Under the pieces are notes generated by a model. It did not search any database, had not been told where the DNA came from, and saw only the letters and a list, made by a program, of their open reading frames with translations. A stretch of DNA of 64,000 nt, taken from NCBI GenBank assembly GCA_963765935.1, contig CAVXXX010000001.1, positions 186,001-250,000 of the forward strand, read 5' to 3'. This document shows positions 33,664 through 42,349 of the stretch, piece after piece. The translations under genes and the position numbers were made by a program. Position 1 is the stretch's first letter. Each line of letters begins with the position of its first letter. Origin of the DNA: JAMXLG01 sp963765935. Its GTDB lineage: Bacteria > Vulcanimicrobiota > Vulcanimicrobiia > Vulcanimicrobiales > Vulcanimicrobiaceae.

Positions 33664-34468
33664 CGATCTCCTCGACGTCACGCGCGTCGAGCTCCAAGTC
33701 GCCGGCGCGCGCGTTTTCCTCAACATGAGCGACGCTCGAAGCTTTCGGAATCGTAAATACGTTGCGATAGCGAGTAAGAAAGGCGAGAATCACCTGGCGC
33801 GGCGTCGCGCCGTATTTCGCGGCGACGCGTCCGAGGACGCCGTCGGGCGACGCCGCTTCGCGCGGAAATCGTCCCCGGCCGAACGGCGTGTACGCGACGA
33901 TCGCGACGTTGTGTTGCTCGGCAGCGGAAATCAAGCGGTGTTCCGGACCGCGTTCCTTCAGATGGTACAGTACCTGATTGCACGCAAGCGGAACGTTCGC
34001 GAGATACTGCTCGGCATCAAGCATGTCGTCGACATCGAAATTACTGATCCCGGCAAAGCGGGTCTTTCCCTCGCGCACGAGCTCCGCGAGCGCGCGCATC
34101 GTCTCTTCCAGCGGCACATCGCTCGGCCAATGCAACAGATACAGATCGAGATAGTCGAGTTTCAATCGACGCAAGCTGCGGTCACATGCGGCAATAACCT
34201 TGCTGTAACTCGCGTTTCCCGGTAACACTTTGCTGGTGATAAAGAGAGTATCCCGCGGAATGTCGCGGATCGCTTCGCCGAGGATCCGTTCCACCGCACC
34301 GCTGCCGTACATTTCCGCTGTATCGAGATGCGTCATCCCGAGCTCGATGCCGCGCCGGATCGCGCGCTTTGCCTCATCGGCCGCAGCGCCGCTCTCCGGA
34401 ATATCCCACGTCCCTTGACCGATGACGGGCAGTTCAACGCCCGTTGGGCCAAATGGTTTTGTACGCAT
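33617..34468 (-). CDS. Aldo/keto reductase (283 aa)
   Basis: An NADPH-dependent oxidoreductase with a TIM-barrel fold. The tetrad is present: Asp and Tyr in HLDTAEMYGSG, Lys in LFITSKVLP, His in LYLLHWPSD. The C-terminal coenzyme loop reads FTIPKASSVAHVEENA. The substrate cannot be assigned. It lies 11 bases after moeB, in the same operon. Confidence 0.9.
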   Translation of the reverse strand: MRTKPFGPTGVELPVIGQGTWDIPESGAAADEAKRAIRRGIELGMTHLDTAEMYGSGAVERILGEAIRDIPRDTLFITSKVLPGNASYSKVIAACDRSLRRLKLDYLDLYLLHWPSDVPLEETMRALAELVREGKTRFAGISNFDVDDMLDAEQYLANVPLACNQVLYHLKERGPEHRLISAAEQHNVAIVAYTPFGRGRFPREAASPDGVLGRVAAKYGATPRQVILAFLTRYRNVFTIPKASSVAHVEENARAGDLELDARDVEEIDAAFPLGRERPIATL

Positions 34469-34479
34469 CGTTTCGCTCG

Positions 34480-35613
34480 CTAGTAGAACGAGAAATCGTC
34501 GCGAGCCGCCGCATACGCGAGCAGACCACCGCGTAAGTGTCGTACCCGCGTAAACCCGGCATCACGCAAGCGGCGCGCAGCCCACAGGGATTTCGCACCG
34601 ACGCGGCACGCGACGACGTAACGGCGTGCGCTATCGAGTTCGTGCAGGCGCGACTCTAGTTCCGACGCCGGAACGTGCAGGGCGCCTTCAACGGCAGCAA
34701 CGATTACTTCATGCGGTTCCCGAACATCAAGCAGCACAGCATCGCCGAGCGCATCATCGAGCCCATGCGGCTCGACGTCGTCTTCGTCACGTTCCTCTTC
34801 TTCTTCGTTGAGCAGCGCTTCGGTAATCAGCGGCCGATCGCCGCAAACCGCGCAATGATGGTCGCGCTCGAATCGAACGTCGCGCGTTCGCGCACCAAGG
34901 CTCTCGACGAGCAGCAACCTTCCCACGAGCGGTTCGCCGATACCGAGGATCATTTTTATCGCTTCGTTCGCTTGCCATGCACCGACGAGTCCGGCGAGAA
35001 CGCCGAGCACGCCGCCTTCCGCGCATGTCGGAACGGTCCCGGCGGGCGGTGCATCGGGATACAGACAACGATAACAGGGACCACCCGGCGCACCGAACAC
35101 GCTCACTTGTCCGTCGAAGCGAAAGATCGATGCGTACACGTCCGGCTTCCGCTCCAGCACGCACGCGTCGTTGATCAAGTAGCGCGTAGAAAAGCGATCG
35201 GTGCAATCGACCACGACATCATAGAGGCGCACGAGTTCGCGGGCGTTTTCCGGCGCGAATCGCGTTGCAATTGTATCGACCGCAACAAGCGGATTGAGCG
35301 CGCGAACGTAGTCCGAAGCCGCTTCTGCTTTCTTTCGTCCGATATCGCCCGTCGCAAAAATCGTTTGACGCTGCAAGTTCGTTTCGTCGACGACGTCGTC
35401 GTCCATCACGCCAATTCGTCCGACACCCGCTGCGGCAAGATATTGTAGCACCGGCGAACCGAGGCCACCCGCGCCGATAACGAGCACGCGCGACGCCGCA
35501 AGCCGCTCTTGTCCGGCGAGGCCCACTTCGGGAATCAACAAATGACGGCTGTACCGGCGCAGTTCCGGGCGGCCGGCGAGCTTTATCCGCGCGGGTGCAG
35601 TTTGTTCAGCCAT
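34480..35613 (-). CDS. moeB: MoeB-type adenylyltransferase fused to a rhodanese domain
   Basis: The ThiF/E1-like domain (residues 15-250) has RYSRHLLIPEVGLAGQERL, the ATP site GAGGLGSPVLQYLAAAGVG and DDDVVDETNLQRQ, and zinc-binding pairs in CYRCLYP and CAVCG. A rhodanese domain ends the protein (VLLDVREPHEV, with the active Cys in VVACRVGAKS). It should adenylate the C-terminal glycine of MoaD and pass sulfur to it for molybdopterin synthesis. MoaD and MoaE are two genes upstream. It overlaps the hydrolase end by 31 bases. Confidence 0.92.
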   Translation of the reverse strand: MAEQTAPARIKLAGRPELRRYSRHLLIPEVGLAGQERLAASRVLVIGAGGLGSPVLQYLAAAGVGRIGVMDDDVVDETNLQRQTIFATGDIGRKKAEAASDYVRALNPLVAVDTIATRFAPENARELVRLYDVVVDCTDRFSTRYLINDACVLERKPDVYASIFRFDGQVSVFGAPGGPCYRCLYPDAPPAGTVPTCAEGGVLGVLAGLVGAWQANEAIKMILGIGEPLVGRLLLVESLGARTRDVRFERDHHCAVCGDRPLITEALLNEEEEERDEDDVEPHGLDDALGDAVLLDVREPHEVIVAAVEGALHVPASELESRLHELDSARRYVVACRVGAKSLWAARRLRDAGFTRVRHLRGGLLAYAAARDDFSFY

Positions 35614-36302
35614 TGCAACACTTCACTGCGAGCATGTTCTGCGGCGTAGGTATGATCGCTTTCGACGCTTGCAAGCGTCTTGGGCTCGGGGGCCTGGTCG
35701 TACAGCTCGCGAACGCTTGCCGGACTCACCATCGCATCACGCGTAGCAGCGACGTAGAGGCACGGGCGCCCCGCAAGCTTGGGAAGTTCGCGCGCGTACC
35801 ATCCGTCGATGTCGGCAACGAGCGCGGAGAGATCCACGCCGTCGACATAGGACGAGCGAAAGTCCGTGGCACCGGCAGCTTTGAGCGCGGCGAGCGCGCT
35901 CGGGCGCCCGTATCCGGTCGCAATCGCAATGACGCCGTCGATATCGGGATTTCGCGCAGCAGTAAAGAGCGCGGTCATGCCGCCCATGCTATGACCCATT
36001 AGATAGATCGGCTGGTCGTCAATCGTACGCGCCATCTCGGTCACCGCCGACATTGCATCCAACAGATCTTCGACTCCGCGCAACTTTCCGCCGCTCGCGC
36101 CGAGCTTGTGCCCGGGAAAGTCGAGGCTAAAAATACTGAAACCTTGCGCGGAGAGAAACGAACAGAGCGGATCGAGATTGTGTTTGCTCGACGAATAACC
36201 GTGGCCGGCGACGATCGTTACACCGCGCGGACGTCGAGGGCCGTAGCGAAGCACGGCAACGTCGTTGTTGCGTGCGCGGGCAACGAGCAGATCAACAGGC
36301 AT
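35583..36302 (-). CDS. Alpha/beta hydrolase (239 aa)
   Basis: Alpha/beta fold with the nucleophile elbow GHSMGG, an oxyanion region GHGYSSSKHNLDPL, a DFPGHKLGASGG strand, an acidic residue in AATRDAMVSP and the catalytic His in SDHTYAAEH. It is close to the lysophospholipase or peptidase-like hydrolases, but the substrate is unknown. The ATG at 36302 overlaps the moaE stop by 11 bases. It lies between moaE and moeB without an obvious role in cofactor synthesis. Confidence 0.8.
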   Translation of the reverse strand: MPVDLLVARARNNDVAVLRYGPRRPRGVTIVAGHGYSSSKHNLDPLCSFLSAQGFSIFSLDFPGHKLGASGGKLRGVEDLLDAMSAVTEMARTIDDQPIYLMGHSMGGMTALFTAARNPDIDGVIAIATGYGRPSALAALKAAGATDFRSSYVDGVDLSALVADIDGWYARELPKLAGRPCLYVAATRDAMVSPASVRELYDQAPEPKTLASVESDHTYAAEHARSEVLQWLNKLHPRG

Positions 36303-36708
36303 TTGCGATCCATTCGCCCGTACCGTCCGCATAACGTTCCTTCTTCCAAATCGGTGCGCGCGCTTTTACTTGGTCGATCGCGTATTCGCACGCGTCGAAC
36401 GCTTCTCCACGATGCGGCGCTGCCGCGGAAACCGCGACCGCAACCTCACCCACGTTCAGCCGTCCGGTCCGATGAACGATCGCCAGTCGCGCGCCCGGAA
36501 AACGCTCGCGCACTTCGTTCCCGACCGTTTGGAATTCGGCGAGTGCCATTTGCTCGTGCGCTTCGTACTCCAGACCATGGACGTCACGGCCGTCGTTTGC
36601 ACGTTCACGCACGACCCCTACGAAGGTAACAACGCCCCCGCAGGCGTCCGTTCGCACATCCGCTTCGAGGTCGCGCGCGTCGATCGGCTCGCGCTGGATT
36701 CGAAACAC
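36292..36708 (-). CDS. moaE: MoaE, molybdopterin synthase large subunit
   Basis: MoaE with MoaD converts precursor Z (cPMP) to molybdopterin. The sequence has GGVVTFVGVVRERANDGRDVHGLEYEAHEQMA, RLAIVHRTGRLNVGEVAVAVSAAAPHRGEAFDACEYAIDQVKARAPIWKKE, which is the family signature with the catalytic Lys pair. Length is 138 aa. It lies eight bases after moaD. Confidence 0.95.
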   Translation of the reverse strand: MFRIQREPIDARDLEADVRTDACGGVVTFVGVVRERANDGRDVHGLEYEAHEQMALAEFQTVGNEVRERFPGARLAIVHRTGRLNVGEVAVAVSAAAPHRGEAFDACEYAIDQVKARAPIWKKERYADGTGEWIANAC

Positions 36709-36716
36709 GTTAAGGA

Positions 36717-37004
36717 CTAACCGCCGCCGACCGGCGGCAAGAGGGCAATTTCGTCGCCATTCGCGACCCGTTCGTGCAGCAGTGCGACGACGTGGCCGTT
36801 GCGCGCGATGCGGGTGCTCGAAGCAAGAGCGTCGATTTTCCGATTACGCGCGCGCAACGCTTCCCAAACGTCGACGAGCGTCGCACCTTCGGGCAGCTGC
36901 AATTCGAACTCGGCAGCGTCCAGCAATTCACGCAGCCGTGCAAATGCGCGAACGCGTACGGTAACGGTCAGCTCAGTAGCCGCCGATGTCGGCCGAGTAT
37001 CCAT
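36717..37004 (-). CDS. moaD: MoaD, molybdopterin synthase sulfur carrier
   Basis: A ubiquitin-fold protein with the C-terminal di-glycine (LPPVGGG) needed for thiocarboxylation by MoeB. The fold is seen in VRVRAFARLRELLDAAEFELQLPEGATLVDVWEAL and the late VANGDEIALLPPV. ATG at 37004 gives 95 aa; it overlaps the previous gene by 32 bases. Confidence 0.92.
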   Translation of the reverse strand: MDTRPTSAATELTVTVRVRAFARLRELLDAAEFELQLPEGATLVDVWEALRARNRKIDALASSTRIARNGHVVALLHERVANGDEIALLPPVGGG

Positions 37005-37227
37005 GCGCCGCGAGCCACATACGCGATGATTCATGCTTGGACAGCATATCCAAGCGATTGCAGATCAGCTTGTGCATCATCACTTCCCAGAAGTGCTGAT
37101 CCTTTTCGTAGACTTCATCAGGAACCTGATTCTCGCTGCGCGAAAACTCGCGCAGAGCCGCCCAGTCGTTCGCCTCGAGAATCGCGCGTAAACGCGACTC
37201 GTACTCCGGCGAGGGGACGTTTTCCAT
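36973..37227 (-). CDS. Small conserved-looking protein of unknown function (84 aa)
   Basis: The protein is soluble, acidic in the first half, and helical: PSPEYESRLRAILEANDWAALREFSRSENQVPDEVY, then DQHFWEVMMHKLICNRLDMLSK. I recognise no family. The ATG overlaps the HAD stop (TGATG), and moaD starts before its end, so it is tightly coupled to the molybdopterin genes. It could be a helper of that pathway, but nothing in the sequence says so. Confidence 0.6.
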   Translation of the reverse strand: MENVPSPEYESRLRAILEANDWAALREFSRSENQVPDEVYEKDQHFWEVMMHKLICNRLDMLSKHESSRMWLAAHGYSADIGGY

Positions 37228-38048
37228 CACGCGCTCTTCTTTTCGTCCGCCTGCGGTCCCAGCACCCACTGTTCGATTGCAAGCGCCACGCCGTCGTCAT
37301 CATTGCTCGCGGTACTATGCTTGACTGCGGAGCGTACTTCGGGAAGTGCGTTTGCCATCGCTACGCCGACGCCGGCCCAACGAAGCATCGGAACATCGTT
37401 GCGTGAATCGCCGACCGCAAGTACACGGCTCGCCGGAACGTTGAGATCGTTGCACAAGCGCACGAGCGCGTTCTTCTTCGTCGCATCGATGCTGGTGACG
37501 GCAAGTTCTTCGAAATCGCCCCACGTTTCGTATTTAAAGTGGACCGGAAGATCGGCAAACGTTTCCCGAATCGCCTTGACGGCGTCGCGGCCGAAGAAGC
37601 GCAAGAACGTCGGGGCAGAGCTCAGGACGCGGGAGAGCGACTCAACTTCCACCCAGTGCGGTCCGCTCATGTCGGCCATATACGGTGGAAGGCCCGAGAG
37701 CCGATGGAAGCGCTCCTCGACGTACACCGCGGCGTCGAGGCCGTTTGCTTCGGCAAATTGGACCATCGGTTTGGCGTACTGGAGCGGCACCGGGATGTGG
37801 CCGAGGATCTTCCCGGTCATGACATCCTTCGTGAGCGCTCCGTGGGCGCAAATAATAGGAAGGTTGATGCGCAGTTCTCGCGCTACGTCGCCGGCAGCGT
37901 CGGCGCCGCGTCCGGTTACGATGACTACCCGGACGCCGGCTTCGAGCGCGCCTGCGATGGCAACGCGGTTGGCGGCAGAGATATGATCGCTCGAGTTCAA
38001 AACCGTTCCGTCGAGATCGAGCGCTATGAGATCGATGCGGGGCACCAT
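37227..38048 (-). CDS. Cof-type HAD phosphatase
   Basis: A HAD-superfamily enzyme of the Cof/sugar-phosphatase type: motif I DLDGT with the nucleophilic Asp, motif II VIVTGRG, motif III in TKKNALVRLC, and motif IV GDSRNDVPMLRWAG, with a large cap domain between. It hydrolyses a phosphorylated sugar or flavin precursor. It heads the long minus-strand operon; the region 38049-38136 is shared with a divergent gene and must contain both promoters. Confidence 0.9.
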   Translation of the reverse strand: MVPRIDLIALDLDGTVLNSSDHISAANRVAIAGALEAGVRVVIVTGRGADAAGDVARELRINLPIICAHGALTKDVMTGKILGHIPVPLQYAKPMVQFAEANGLDAAVYVEERFHRLSGLPPYMADMSGPHWVEVESLSRVLSSAPTFLRFFGRDAVKAIRETFADLPVHFKYETWGDFEELAVTSIDATKKNALVRLCNDLNVPASRVLAVGDSRNDVPMLRWAGVGVAMANALPEVRSAVKHSTASNDDDGVALAIEQWVLGPQADEKKSA

Positions 38049-38136
38049 CTACAGCATACCTCGGTGCGTCAAACGTACGGCAGCTTGGCCGGCTGCGGGT
38101 GGGATGTTTGTCGGAGACGAATCGTTAGTAGACAGA

Positions 38137-38517
38137 ATGAAATCCTCGTCGTTGGTCGCTGCTTTACTTATGGCCGTCGTACCGCCGGCCGCACCCGCGC
38201 AGAATCATTGTTCCCGAGAAACGCTTACCGTGCGAGGGACGGCCGTCACGATTACCTACTGTCCAAGTGCCCCGACCGGTAATGGTCCGGAGGTCACGGT
38301 CCCGGTGACCGAGGCGTACTCCTCGAGCGGCGGTTCGTTCTCGCGCAGCGCAACGTTGCGGTTTATTACCGGTGAAGGCCCCTCGCGGGTGCTCGAAAAT
38401 GTGAATCTTGCCGGACTCGGCCTCACGGGTACGCTCCATCTCACGCTGGTGTATGCCGGCGGCGAGGTGCGCGTCGAGAAGGCGATGCTCACTCCGGGCG
38501 CCATCACGATTAAATAA
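38137..38517 (+). CDS. Small secreted protein of unknown function (126 aa)
   Basis: A signal peptide (MKSSSLVAALLMAVVPPAAPAQ) precedes a small beta-rich domain of about 105 residues with two cysteines early (NHCSRETL, TYCPSA). The rest is Gly/Ser/Thr/Val-rich. No family recognised. It is divergent from the HAD gene. A short hairpin (TGGTTG/CAACCA) follows in the 137-base gap before the next gene. Confidence 0.6.
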   Translation: MKSSSLVAALLMAVVPPAAPAQNHCSRETLTVRGTAVTITYCPSAPTGNGPEVTVPVTEAYSSSGGSFSRSATLRFITGEGPSRVLENVNLAGLGLTGTLHLTLVYAGGEVRVEKAMLTPGAITIK

Positions 38518-38654
38518 TTCCGCCTGGTTGACCGGTTGCAACCAAGCACGAATGCGGGCAATCTTAGGAAACAATATGCGGCGCCGCTACATTGCGTTCA
38601 GCAATCCCAAGATCCCCGACGGCTGTTGTCGTCGCCCGGAGGAGTAGATTCTTC

Positions 38655-40091
38655 ATGTCCTGTACGGCCGCAGTGCCGAATCTCACGGCTCGCGAGCAAG
38701 CGCAATTCATCGAGGATAACGTCCCGCCCGGACTCTTCAAGACCGAAGACGAGAGCGCACGAATCCCGTGGCGCGTTAGCCCCGAGCCGTTTGCATTGTC
38801 CCCGAAGACCGTCGCGCAGATCGAAGAGATCGGGCACGACTTGCTCGCCTTCTACCGGGCGCTGAACAACCTCTACAATCGAAGCGCGCGCGGCACTGCG
38901 CCCGCGTTTATCGCGGAGTATCTGGATCGCGGCAAGCCGGAGCACATCGTACGGCTCGAGCGGCAGAACCGCTTCAAACAAGAACTTCCGGGCGTGATAC
39001 GACCCGATTTACTCCTAACCGACGACGGATTCGCAGCATCGGAACTCGACAGCGTTCCGGGCGGTATGGGATTCGTCGGTGCGATGGCGGAGGCGTACTG
39101 TAAGGCGGGCATCGAGTCGATCGGCGGACCCAACGGCATTCCGCAAAGCTTCGGGGCGATGCTCGCGAACGCAACCGGCGTCGAAAAACCGACGGTCGCA
39201 ATCGTCGTCTCGGATGAATCCGGCGACTACCGACCGGAATTGCGTTGGTTGGCTGCGACGATGCGGCGCCTCGAGATCGCAAACGCGCATGTCGTCATGC
39301 CGCAGGACGTAATGTTCACCGAAGAGGCGATGTTTATGCGCCTCGAGGACGGACGCGAAGAGAAACTCGACGCGATCTATCGCAACTTCGAACTCTTCGA
39401 TTTGCTCAACGTGCCGAAATGGGAACTCATGACGTACGCGGCGCGCCACAATCGCGTTAGGCTCACGCCTCCTCCGAAAGCGGCGCTTGAAGAGAAACTC
39501 TCGTTTGCACTTTTCCATCATCCGGCGCTCGCACAATTGTGGCGCGCGGAACTCGGCAAAGACATCTACGAGCGATTGAAGGCGCTCTTCCCGATGACGT
39601 GGGTGCTCGATCCGCGACAACTTCCTCCGCAAGGCGTGATTTGGGGACTCGACGTGAATGGAACGCCGGTTTCCGACTTCCACGAATTGATCGAACTCGG
39701 CAAAAGCGATCGCGACTACGTCGTCAAACCGTCCGGATTCTCGGAACTCGCATGGGGATCGCGCGGCGTGAAAATTGCAAACGATCTGACGAAAGACGAA
39801 TGGAAAGCCGCAATCGAAACTGCGCTCGCGTCGTTCGATCGCACGCCCTACATTCTGCAACGCTTCCGCAAAGGCAAGCGCATCCGTATGCCCTACTTGG
39901 ATCGGACCGAAGGTGAGATCAAGATGTTCGATGCTCGCGTACGGTTGACGCCGTACTTCTTCGTAACCGGCGAAAACAGCGTTCAACTCGGCGGCATCCT
40001 GGCAACGGTCGCACCGGCCGACAAAAAGCTCATCCACGGAATGAGCGACGCGGTTATGACGTCGTCATTTGTAAAAGACAACGGCTACTGA
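38655..40091 (+). CDS. Putative ATP-grasp-like enzyme (478 aa)
   Basis: No exact family is recognised. The C-terminal half has features of ATP-grasp enzymes of the circularly permuted or glutathionylspermidine-synthase kind: KSDRDYVVKPSGFSELAWGSRGV as nucleotide-binding loop, LQRFRKGKRIRMPYLD, and EIKMFDARVRLTPYFF. The N-terminal half contains LLTDDGFAASELDSVPGGMGFVGAMAEAY, which recalls substrate-binding parts of such ligases. GGAGGAG before ATG 38655 supports the start. It may join an amine and an acid. Ten bases later comes a small ABM-like protein gene. Confidence 0.55.
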   Translation: MSCTAAVPNLTAREQAQFIEDNVPPGLFKTEDESARIPWRVSPEPFALSPKTVAQIEEIGHDLLAFYRALNNLYNRSARGTAPAFIAEYLDRGKPEHIVRLERQNRFKQELPGVIRPDLLLTDDGFAASELDSVPGGMGFVGAMAEAYCKAGIESIGGPNGIPQSFGAMLANATGVEKPTVAIVVSDESGDYRPELRWLAATMRRLEIANAHVVMPQDVMFTEEAMFMRLEDGREEKLDAIYRNFELFDLLNVPKWELMTYAARHNRVRLTPPPKAALEEKLSFALFHHPALAQLWRAELGKDIYERLKALFPMTWVLDPRQLPPQGVIWGLDVNGTPVSDFHELIELGKSDRDYVVKPSGFSELAWGSRGVKIANDLTKDEWKAAIETALASFDRTPYILQRFRKGKRIRMPYLDRTEGEIKMFDARVRLTPYFFVTGENSVQLGGILATVAPADKKLIHGMSDAVMTSSFVKDNGY

Positions 40092-40100
40092 ACCGTGACC

Positions 40101-40421
40101 ATGGTAGACGAAGCCAAAGTCGTGTCCGTTACGACCTTTAACGTTACCTCACGTAACGTCGACTCCGTCGTCCGCCAAGCGGGCACGTTATTACGGGATA
40201 CGGCGCCGACTCTAGGCGGCTTTATCGAAGGCCTGCTCTTAACCAAAGAAGATGAGACGCAGGTGATTTTGCTGATGCATTGGGAATCACGCGATGCTTG
40301 GGCTCGCGCGCAATGGAACGAATACGTTTCGCGAGGCGTCGCCGAGCTGTACGAAGAGACTGCCTCGTACACTATTGACATATTCAACGAAGTTACGCAA
40401 ACGGCGAGACAGAAGGCCTAG
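40101..40421 (+). CDS. Small ABM/dimeric ferredoxin-like domain protein (106 aa)
   Basis: The sequence KVVSVTTFNVTSRNVDSVVRQAGTLLRDTAPTLGGFIEGLLLTKEDETQVILLMHWESRDAWARAQW follows the pattern of antibiotic-biosynthesis-monooxygenase-like dimeric alpha/beta barrel proteins. Their roles range from monooxygenase to haem or small-molecule binding. It follows the ATP-grasp-like gene and may be cotranscribed. Its stop overlaps the convergent ndh stop. Confidence 0.65.
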   Translation: MVDEAKVVSVTTFNVTSRNVDSVVRQAGTLLRDTAPTLGGFIEGLLLTKEDETQVILLMHWESRDAWARAQWNEYVSRGVAELYEETASYTIDIFNEVTQTARQKA

Positions 40422-41701
40422 CCTCCGCGGAATATCCGCACGTCGCGACGCCGTGTGACAAATGCGATGGCCCACCGAGCCACAACAAGAAATCGATTCG
40501 CATAGCCGATTAAGTTGAAAATGTGAACCCCCGCCCATAGTAACCAGGCTGCAAACCCGGCCGATCGCCAAAGGCGAAGGTCTGCTACGGCGAATGCGCG
40601 TCCTACAACTGCGAGATCGCCTTTGTCTACATACGAAAAGGCCGAACGCGTTTGCTTACCCTCCGCTAATCCGGCGATCAACTTGGCAACAAATTCGCCT
40701 TCCTGAATCGCCGGCTGCGCAACCCCGGGCATCTCACCCCGACCAGTTTTTTGGCCGAGTAGATTGCGCTTCTCGGCGATTACCTCCGCGGTGTCTCCGA
40801 TTACAAAAACGTTCGGCAGTCCGGGAACCGAAAGATCTGCATTTACCTTTACTCTTCCGCCTCGTCCCGCTTCAACGTTCAGCCATGTAGCGGCGGGGGA
40901 AGCGGCCACGCCCGCGGACCACAGTACCGTGTTGCTGAGAACACGAACGCCACCCGCCACAATGCCGCCGCTATCTATGCGATCGACTCGGACGCCCGAT
41001 CGAATTTTCACGCCTAGCGCTTCCAGATGTCGCTGTGCCTTCACCGACAAGTCTTCCCGAAATGTGGGAAGTATTCGCGGGGCGCCTTCGTAGAGAAGAA
41101 TCTGTGCCATACCGGGATCGATGTGCCGAAACTCGCCGTTGAGCGCCATGCGGCAAAGCTCCGCAATTGTGCCGGCCAACTCCACGCCTACGGTCCCGCC
41201 GCCTACTAAAATGAAGGTCATCATTGCCTGAATCTGTTCGAGACTAGCGGAACACGATGCAAGGCGTTCCGCTTTTTCAAACGCGATGAGGATGTTGTGA
41301 CGTATTGTTTCGGCGCCGTCGAGTGAATCGATCGATGGAGCAACCTGTTCCCACGCATCGTTTCCGAAATAGTTGGTTCGAATACCGGTTGCCAACACCA
41401 AATAGTCGTAGCGCAAATCGCAGGGCTCTACGTGCACCATCTGATTTCGCGTGTCGATTCCGGTTACTTCTCCCATGCGAACATCGATGTTCGCTTGGCG
41501 TCTGAAGATCGCTCGCAGCGGCGATGCAATCTCGTCCGCGGAAAGTATGCCGGTTGCGACCTGATACATCAGCGGCCGGAACATGTGATAGCTGTGCTTA
41601 TCGATGAGGGTGACCCGTACTCGCGCTCGCGCTAGTCCCCTCGCAGCATAAAGACCGCCAAATCCGCCGCCAACAATTATTACGTGCGGGAGATCTCGCA
41701 T
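40418..41701 (-). CDS. ndh: Type II NADH dehydrogenase (non-proton-pumping)
   Basis: NDH-2 transfers electrons from NADH to quinone at the membrane surface. The FAD-binding motif is VGGGFGGLYAARGLA, the NADH motif is LVGGGTVGVELAGTI, and VFVIGDTAEV is the second FAD contact. The C-terminus has an amphipathic stretch rich in Trp and Phe (AAWLLWAGVHIFNLI) for membrane docking. Length (427 aa) is normal. It is last of a four-gene operon led by phoU. Confidence 0.92.
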   Translation of the reverse strand: MRDLPHVIIVGGGFGGLYAARGLARARVRVTLIDKHSYHMFRPLMYQVATGILSADEIASPLRAIFRRQANIDVRMGEVTGIDTRNQMVHVEPCDLRYDYLVLATGIRTNYFGNDAWEQVAPSIDSLDGAETIRHNILIAFEKAERLASCSASLEQIQAMMTFILVGGGTVGVELAGTIAELCRMALNGEFRHIDPGMAQILLYEGAPRILPTFREDLSVKAQRHLEALGVKIRSGVRVDRIDSGGIVAGGVRVLSNTVLWSAGVAASPAATWLNVEAGRGGRVKVNADLSVPGLPNVFVIGDTAEVIAEKRNLLGQKTGRGEMPGVAQPAIQEGEFVAKLIAGLAEGKQTRSAFSYVDKGDLAVVGRAFAVADLRLWRSAGFAAWLLWAGVHIFNLIGYANRFLVVARWAIAFVTRRRDVRIFRGG

Positions 41702-41713
41702 GACCGCGCTGAG

Positions 41714-42349
41714 CTACTGGGTCCTGGTTATCGCGACGCCTTGAGCTGCGACGTCGATTTCGTCGGGGACGAGCGTCGTGGGGTTATACCATACCGTGAA
41801 CGGCGTGTGCTGCGATTGAAACGCGAGCGCAACGTCGGTGGCGGGGACATTCGCCGGGCGCGCCGGCGCATTTGACGCATCGGGTGCGATGACGATCGAT
41901 TGACCGAACGACGGAATCACGGCGCAGACGCTTGCGTTCTTCCACGCTTGCATTTGTGCAGGGAGCGCGACAAAGCCGGCGACCGTGCCGAGGTCGACCA
42001 CAACGAAATGGCGTTGATCGGCGCTCAACTTAAACGTCGACGCCGCGCCCTGCGCATTCGTTACTTGCGCGGTGTCGCCGGAGATCGTCGCGGAATCGGC
42101 GATCGGATTGCCGCCCATCGTTCCGCTTGCTTTGTAACTCGCGGGCGACAAATCGGAATTCAGTACCAGCGTCGCATTTGCATTGCCCGACGTACCGCTA
42201 TATGACCCGGAGGTTTGCTCGTTGATTTGCGTCGCGCCCGCATTATTCGTCACCGTGACCGTTGAGGTGCCGAGATCTGAGCCATGATACGAAGTCTTGT
42301 ACGTGTACGTGCCTGCGACGAGATTCGCGGCTAAAACCAGTCCGATCAT
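41714..42349 (-). CDS. Secreted beta-rich protein of unknown function (211 aa)
   Basis: A short N-terminal hydrophobic stretch (MIGLVLAANLVAGTYTY) may be a signal. The rest is Thr/Ser/Ala/Asn-rich with alternating beta pattern. A late motif TPFTVWYNPTTLVPDEIDVAAQGVAITR resembles DUF6134-like or other lipid-binding beta-barrel proteins, though I cannot name it. The ATG overlaps the aminotransferase stop (ATGA); ndh starts 12 bases later. Confidence 0.55.
   Translation of the reverse strand: MIGLVLAANLVAGTYTYKTSYHGSDLGTSTVTVTNNAGATQINEQTSGSYSGTSGNANATLVLNSDLSPASYKASGTMGGNPIADSATISGDTAQVTNAQGAASTFKLSADQRHFVVVDLGTVAGFVALPAQMQAWKNASVCAVIPSFGQSIVIAPDASNAPARPANVPATDVALAFQSQHTPFTVWYNPTTLVPDEIDVAAQGVAITRTQ

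Noticed and set aside
38518..38560. Intrinsic terminator after the small secreted protein
   Set aside because: A 6-bp hairpin is present but no T tract follows.
39015..40037. A 340-codon minus-strand frame opposite the ATP-grasp-like gene
   Set aside because: The plus-strand gene has a good ribosome-binding site and enzyme-like sequence; the antisense product does not.
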